NCBI GenBank assembly: GCA_013396635.1
Contig: WBMW01001708.1
Coordinates: 363,448-427,447, forward strand
Source of the DNA: Penelope pileata
Taxonomy: Eukaryota; Chordata; Aves; Galliformes; Cracidae
Direction: 5' to 3'
DNA: 64,000 nt
Shown here: piece by piece, positions 60,401 through 64,000 of the stretch
Numbering within the stretch: the first letter of the stretch is position 1
Layout of the letters: each line of letters begins with the position of its first letter
The notes under the pieces: model-generated
Seen by the model: only the letters and a program-made list of their open reading frames with translations
What the model was told of the DNA's origin: nothing
The model's database searches: none
Program-made: the position numbers and the translations under genes

Positions 60401-61974
60401 TATTAGAATTTTGTAAAAGACCTCAGAACGAGCTAGCAATAACACTTCTCTTGTAAGTACAATGCATAGATCACTGAATGCAAAAAGCACTGTTTTCGGT
60501 TTATGAGATAATCTTAAAGCAAGATGAGAGCCCTGCCTCTCAGAAACCCACACTAGTAGGGATTTCAGCCTTTCAGAAGCTGAATCCACCGGTAAAATCT
60601 TTGAAGGTTTGAACTGGTTTGCAAAAGAATCTTGGAGAGATACATGAATGCTTTTTCCCCCTCAATCGTTAAATACTCCAACAAGCACCTGCTCTGCTGA
60701 ACAATCCTTTTCTATTCCCCATCCTACCACTTTTCGTTTTGCAAGAGACTGCCCTGACTTCCACATTACAGGGAAATGCCATCCTCATGACACAAGTCAG
60801 CGATCCAGTTAACCGTGTCTTTTTATCCAAGCATGGATTGCAAGCCAGCATACTGACTGTATCCTACACACGCCCCAAATTACTCTCTGCATGCATTGAA
60901 TGATGCTCAGCATCAGTTTTAGAGCATCTCTGCATTGTATGTATTGTTATTGCACTGTAAAACAGGTCTTCACACCAAAGGAAAATACTAGAAGAACAAT
61001 GGTTTCCCAGCCAGGCAGAGGGCCAAGATAGGTACAAGCAAGAAATGCAGAGATTAAATGCAAATTATATTTGTGTTAGCACAGCAGTGTCAGATTAGAC
61101 TCCAATATTGTCAGAAGAAAGTCTTAAAGTATTCTCAAGAATTCCGCTCTGCCCATGCCAGACTGCATCACTCCACTTGAGAGAGTCAGAAAAGAGGATT
61201 TTTTCCAATGTCAATCTTGCAGTTGGCAGCAGCTCCTCACAAACATCTACAAGCTGCTTTGCCTCCTTACTTTGCTGTACTACCCCTTCCTTGGCTCATG
61301 GCTAAAATATCCATCACTTTATTCTCAGTTTGGCTACCAAAGGATAAACATTTCTTCATCCAGTGAACTATTCTATGGTAGATAAATGCAGATTCTGCTT
61401 CTCCTTTTGGACAGGCTCCTCCATCTTTCCCTCTCCTACCTTGTTGGGAGTGCTGTCTGCAGTCAGGATTAGCAATTTTTGTGCTTGTGACATTTGCCAA
61501 GCCAGCCTCAATGTCTCACTTAGTGCTGGCTGTCAGGAAATGCCTGTGAAATGAGCCTCCCGTTACCTGGTGGCATCGTGTGCCCTTGTAACAAGCTCCA
61601 GGGCCAGTGGCCGAAAAGACTGAACTGCTCAGCTGCCAAGCCACAGCAGCAACCTTAGCTATCAGATTTTACCCTTGGCAGACTCTCTCACCATGGAGCC
61701 CTTTGGATCCATAATAAAAACAGAAGCAGTACCGAGCACAGAGTTTTTGTATTTGCATGCAGGGGACATTTCAGAAACACCATCAAGGGATAAACCAACC
61801 CAATTCTGTGCAAGAAGATCAAAAATCTCAAAGAACACTGAAATTTGGCATATAAATTGGCTTTGCATTTTCCTCACTTTCAAACAGAGACTCTCTGAAA
61901 GGCACTATTTGGAATTCTTGCTAAGTACGTACTAATAACTGGATGATTTATTTGTATACATCCGTATGCACACA

Positions 61975-62524
61975 TATAGGTTGTTCCAAAAGTAGTGCCT
62001 CCTATTTATTTCCATGGAAACTGCAACAAAGAACACAGTAAAATTATTTGACAGAGCAAATAGTGCTATCAAATCTACTCTATTTGATAGAGCAAATTGT
62101 CAGCTACAAAACACTATTTTTCAACATAGTCACTACCATTAGCTATGCATTTTCACCAGCTTTGAAGAGGCTGCATGCCATACTTGCAACAATCTGCATG
62201 GCCGTCCAAAATACGGCTTGTCTTTCACGCTGCTGTCACCACTCCTGAAATGCACCACTCTCCACCTCAATGTACTCACATCCCCTGTTTGGTCTCCATA
62301 AACATTCAGCAAGCATCAATGAATGTCAGCAGGTGTCATTTTTTCCCCATTTCATTCCATTGTGTCAGACTGCCCCTCTGTTGCCCTCTGTCACATGGCT
62401 ACAAAATGTAACGAGATATTGGTGGGAAGGATCAGCTTCTACTGCCATACCACCAACATCCACCTCTGATGTCATGGGCCAACACAACAAAATAGGAGGT
62501 ATTACTTTCAGAGCAGCCCTCATA
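61975..62524. mobile_element. Non-autonomous mariner-type DNA transposon (Galluhop/Mariner1-like)
   Basis: Imperfect terminal inverted repeats of about 30 bp. The left reads GTTCCAAAAGTAGTGCCTCC then TATTT; the reverse complement of the right end reads GCTCTGAAAGTAATACCTCC then TATTTT. TA dinucleotides bound both ends (61975-61976 and 62523-62524), as expected for Tc1/mariner insertion. At about 546 bp it is far below the 1.2-1.3 kb of an autonomous mariner and has no complete transposase frame, so it is an internally deleted copy. The ends recall the Galluhop/Mariner1_GG family known from chicken. An internal perfect hairpin (CTATCAAAT / ATTTGATAG) lies near 62066-62092. Confidence 0.85.
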
Positions 62525-64000
62525 GAAATACAGAATATGTCTTTGCATATGCACGTACAAAAACAATGAACACAAATACCTATATGAATTTTATTCAATA
62601 TTGAATGTGTGCATTTCACATTCCCATTTCATATTATATAAAACAGAAGGTCATCATAAGGCATACTTGTTTTTCCCTAAGAGGTCATTAGCTGCAGAGT
62701 CTCAATGCTCAGTGCACCTTTTCTGTATCAGCACTTACTTGGACAATAACATTGTAATAGCTGTAGTCATAATAGCCATCAGTGGATTTTGTGAGTCACT
62801 TTTCCTACGGAGAAGGGGGAGTAAAGTTTAGGAGAAGTCCCAAATTATGTCTCTGGCAGAGTCCAGAGCTGAAACCAGAGCTGTTAAATCCTCATTTAGT
62901 ACTATTCTGACCATCCCTATAGAGATATTCTTATTATAGGTGGTCATGTGAAAGAAAAGACTTGTGACTCAGACTGTATTTAGGACTGCAAAGGTATGTT
63001 TATGCTTCTCCCCATGTATCCACGTACACGGAACCTTGCTCTTTGATGGAAGTTGTACCTGTGTTCTTATCTATGCAATGAGAGCCACTGACAGCATCTT
63101 GAAACCCACAAGTATGGGTTTAGGAATCCACGTGTTCATTTTTGAAAAGCCAGGGATTACACTTCCACAAAATAGGAGGTAGCATTTCCATACCTAGTGG
63201 GTATGGGACAATTTCAGCAATGAAGAGCACTATCTAAAGGTGTTAATCTGAATCCTAGCAAAAGTAATTTAAAGAATGATTCTTAATCAAGTTGAACCTT
63301 AATTAATTTAATTACTTAATTATTTTGGCATGACCATGTGCTGCTTGCATTTACATTAACGAATTCAAGGTAGCATGAAATAAACTGAACATAGCATGAC
63401 ATTAAATAACCAAAAGGACATCATAGTGATTGTTTCACTCATTTTCCAATTAACTGTGAGAAGTCCAGTGTTTCTTGATTTATCACTCTCCAGTTTATTT
63501 TACAGCAGGACTGTTGAATAAGAATTGTGTCAGGGAAGATGGGCCAGAACTGCACGTCAGCTCACAGGCTGCAATCTCCCAGAAATTTCTGCCTCACAAT
63601 TCCCATCTCAGTTTTCCTTTTCACCACCTTGAAACCTGTGATTTCATTTCTTCCTTTTCACCTTTCCCCTCTTCAGTCTGTGTTTGCACGCACTCATCTA
63701 AGGAGGAGATCCTTTTCTTCTCCTTTACATCCCTCTACAGGTGACTTTCTACATTCTGTGCTTTGTCGCTCCTAACCCTTTCTGACACCGAGTTCTATGC
63801 TTTTTCTCTCATTCATCCTTTCATATTCAGATCACAAGCTTCCCAGAACAGCAAAAGCACATTATTTCTTCTGTTTAAGTAGTCACAGAAATTTAGAGGG
63901 CTGTATAAATATGTAATAATCAATAATCATAATGATATCACATTAAAATTCAAGCCTACAATCTCAGCAGCTACTGTAAGAGAAGTAATTTACAACAGCT

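Larger units (their letters stand above)
56526..64000 (-). other. DPP6: Partial DPP6 intron upstream of exon A
   Basis: At least 7,475 bp of phase-1 intron preceding exon A. It contains a poly-A tract (57064-57080), a poly-T tract (57473-57487) and a mariner-type element (61975-62524). I searched the minus strand for the hydrophobic transmembrane exon that precedes the VEDNSLSQ segment and did not find it, so it probably lies beyond 64000. Confidence 0.8.

Noticed and set aside
61560..61640. gttacc (donor-like on the minus strand) as the end of the DPP6 transmembrane exon
   Set aside because: The sequence before it does not encode a hydrophobic helix or the expected LLTP-type end.
62745..62805. 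Hydrophobic plus-strand peptide (NNIVIAVVIIAISG) as a membrane exon
   Set aside because: It is on the strand opposite to DPP6, lacks splice sites, and is short; chance.
1..64000. tRNA, rRNA, CRISPR arrays, CpG islands, microRNA precursors
   Set aside because: None seen. CpG is sparse throughout and the only long hairpin is the CR1-loop inverted repeat, whose stem is far longer than a microRNA precursor.

Overview
The window reads as vertebrate nuclear DNA from a bird, and I favour a galliform. The evidence is an AT-rich, intron-dominated sequence, many 5'-truncated CR1 LINE 3' ends, two solo-LTR-like elements of types common in bird genomes, and a short mariner copy whose termini resemble the Galluhop/Mariner1 family I associate with chicken-like birds. 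There is no bacterial architecture: no operons, ribosome binding sites, CRISPR arrays, or rRNA or tRNA genes that I could see. One ambiguous base (n) sits at 52504.

The only protein-coding gene I can support is DPP6 (dipeptidyl-peptidase-like 6, the type II membrane auxiliary subunit of Kv4 channels) on the minus strand. Four consecutive internal exons are present, in transcription order 56525-56427, 31875-31781, 29157-29083 and 8182-8130. All have AG/GT splice sites and their phases join perfectly (1, 1, 0, 0, 2). Together they encode about 107 residues, covering the juxtamembrane extracellular linker and the first strands of the beta-propeller. The transmembrane exon should lie beyond base 64000 and the rest of the propeller and hydrolase-like domain left of base 1. 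The introns are 24,551, 2,623 and 20,900 bp, with at least 7.5 kb and 8.1 kb of intron at the right and left edges.

Layout: 1-8129, partial downstream intron with three CR1 pieces and a CTCF-like motif. 8183-29082, a long intron with a large inverted repeat whose loop is a CR1 tail (19749-20312), a CR1 copy with an open ORF2 remnant (22549-23312) and a solo LTR (26551-27133). 29158-31780, a short intron with no recognised element. 31876-56426, the longest intron, with an ancient CR1, a younger CR1, a solo LTR with a flanking direct repeat (43721-44639), another ancient CR1, two CR1 tails and the ambiguous base. 56526-64000, upstream intron with homopolymer tracts and the mariner copy.

The most unusual structure is the 186-bp inverted repeat (9 mismatches) flanking a 192-bp spacer that is mostly a CR1 3' end. 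If transcribed within DPP6 pre-mRNA it would form a long double-stranded hairpin. Also notable are several CTCF-core-like motifs, all in the same orientation. Most open reading frames in the window are chance frames or shadows of repeats.
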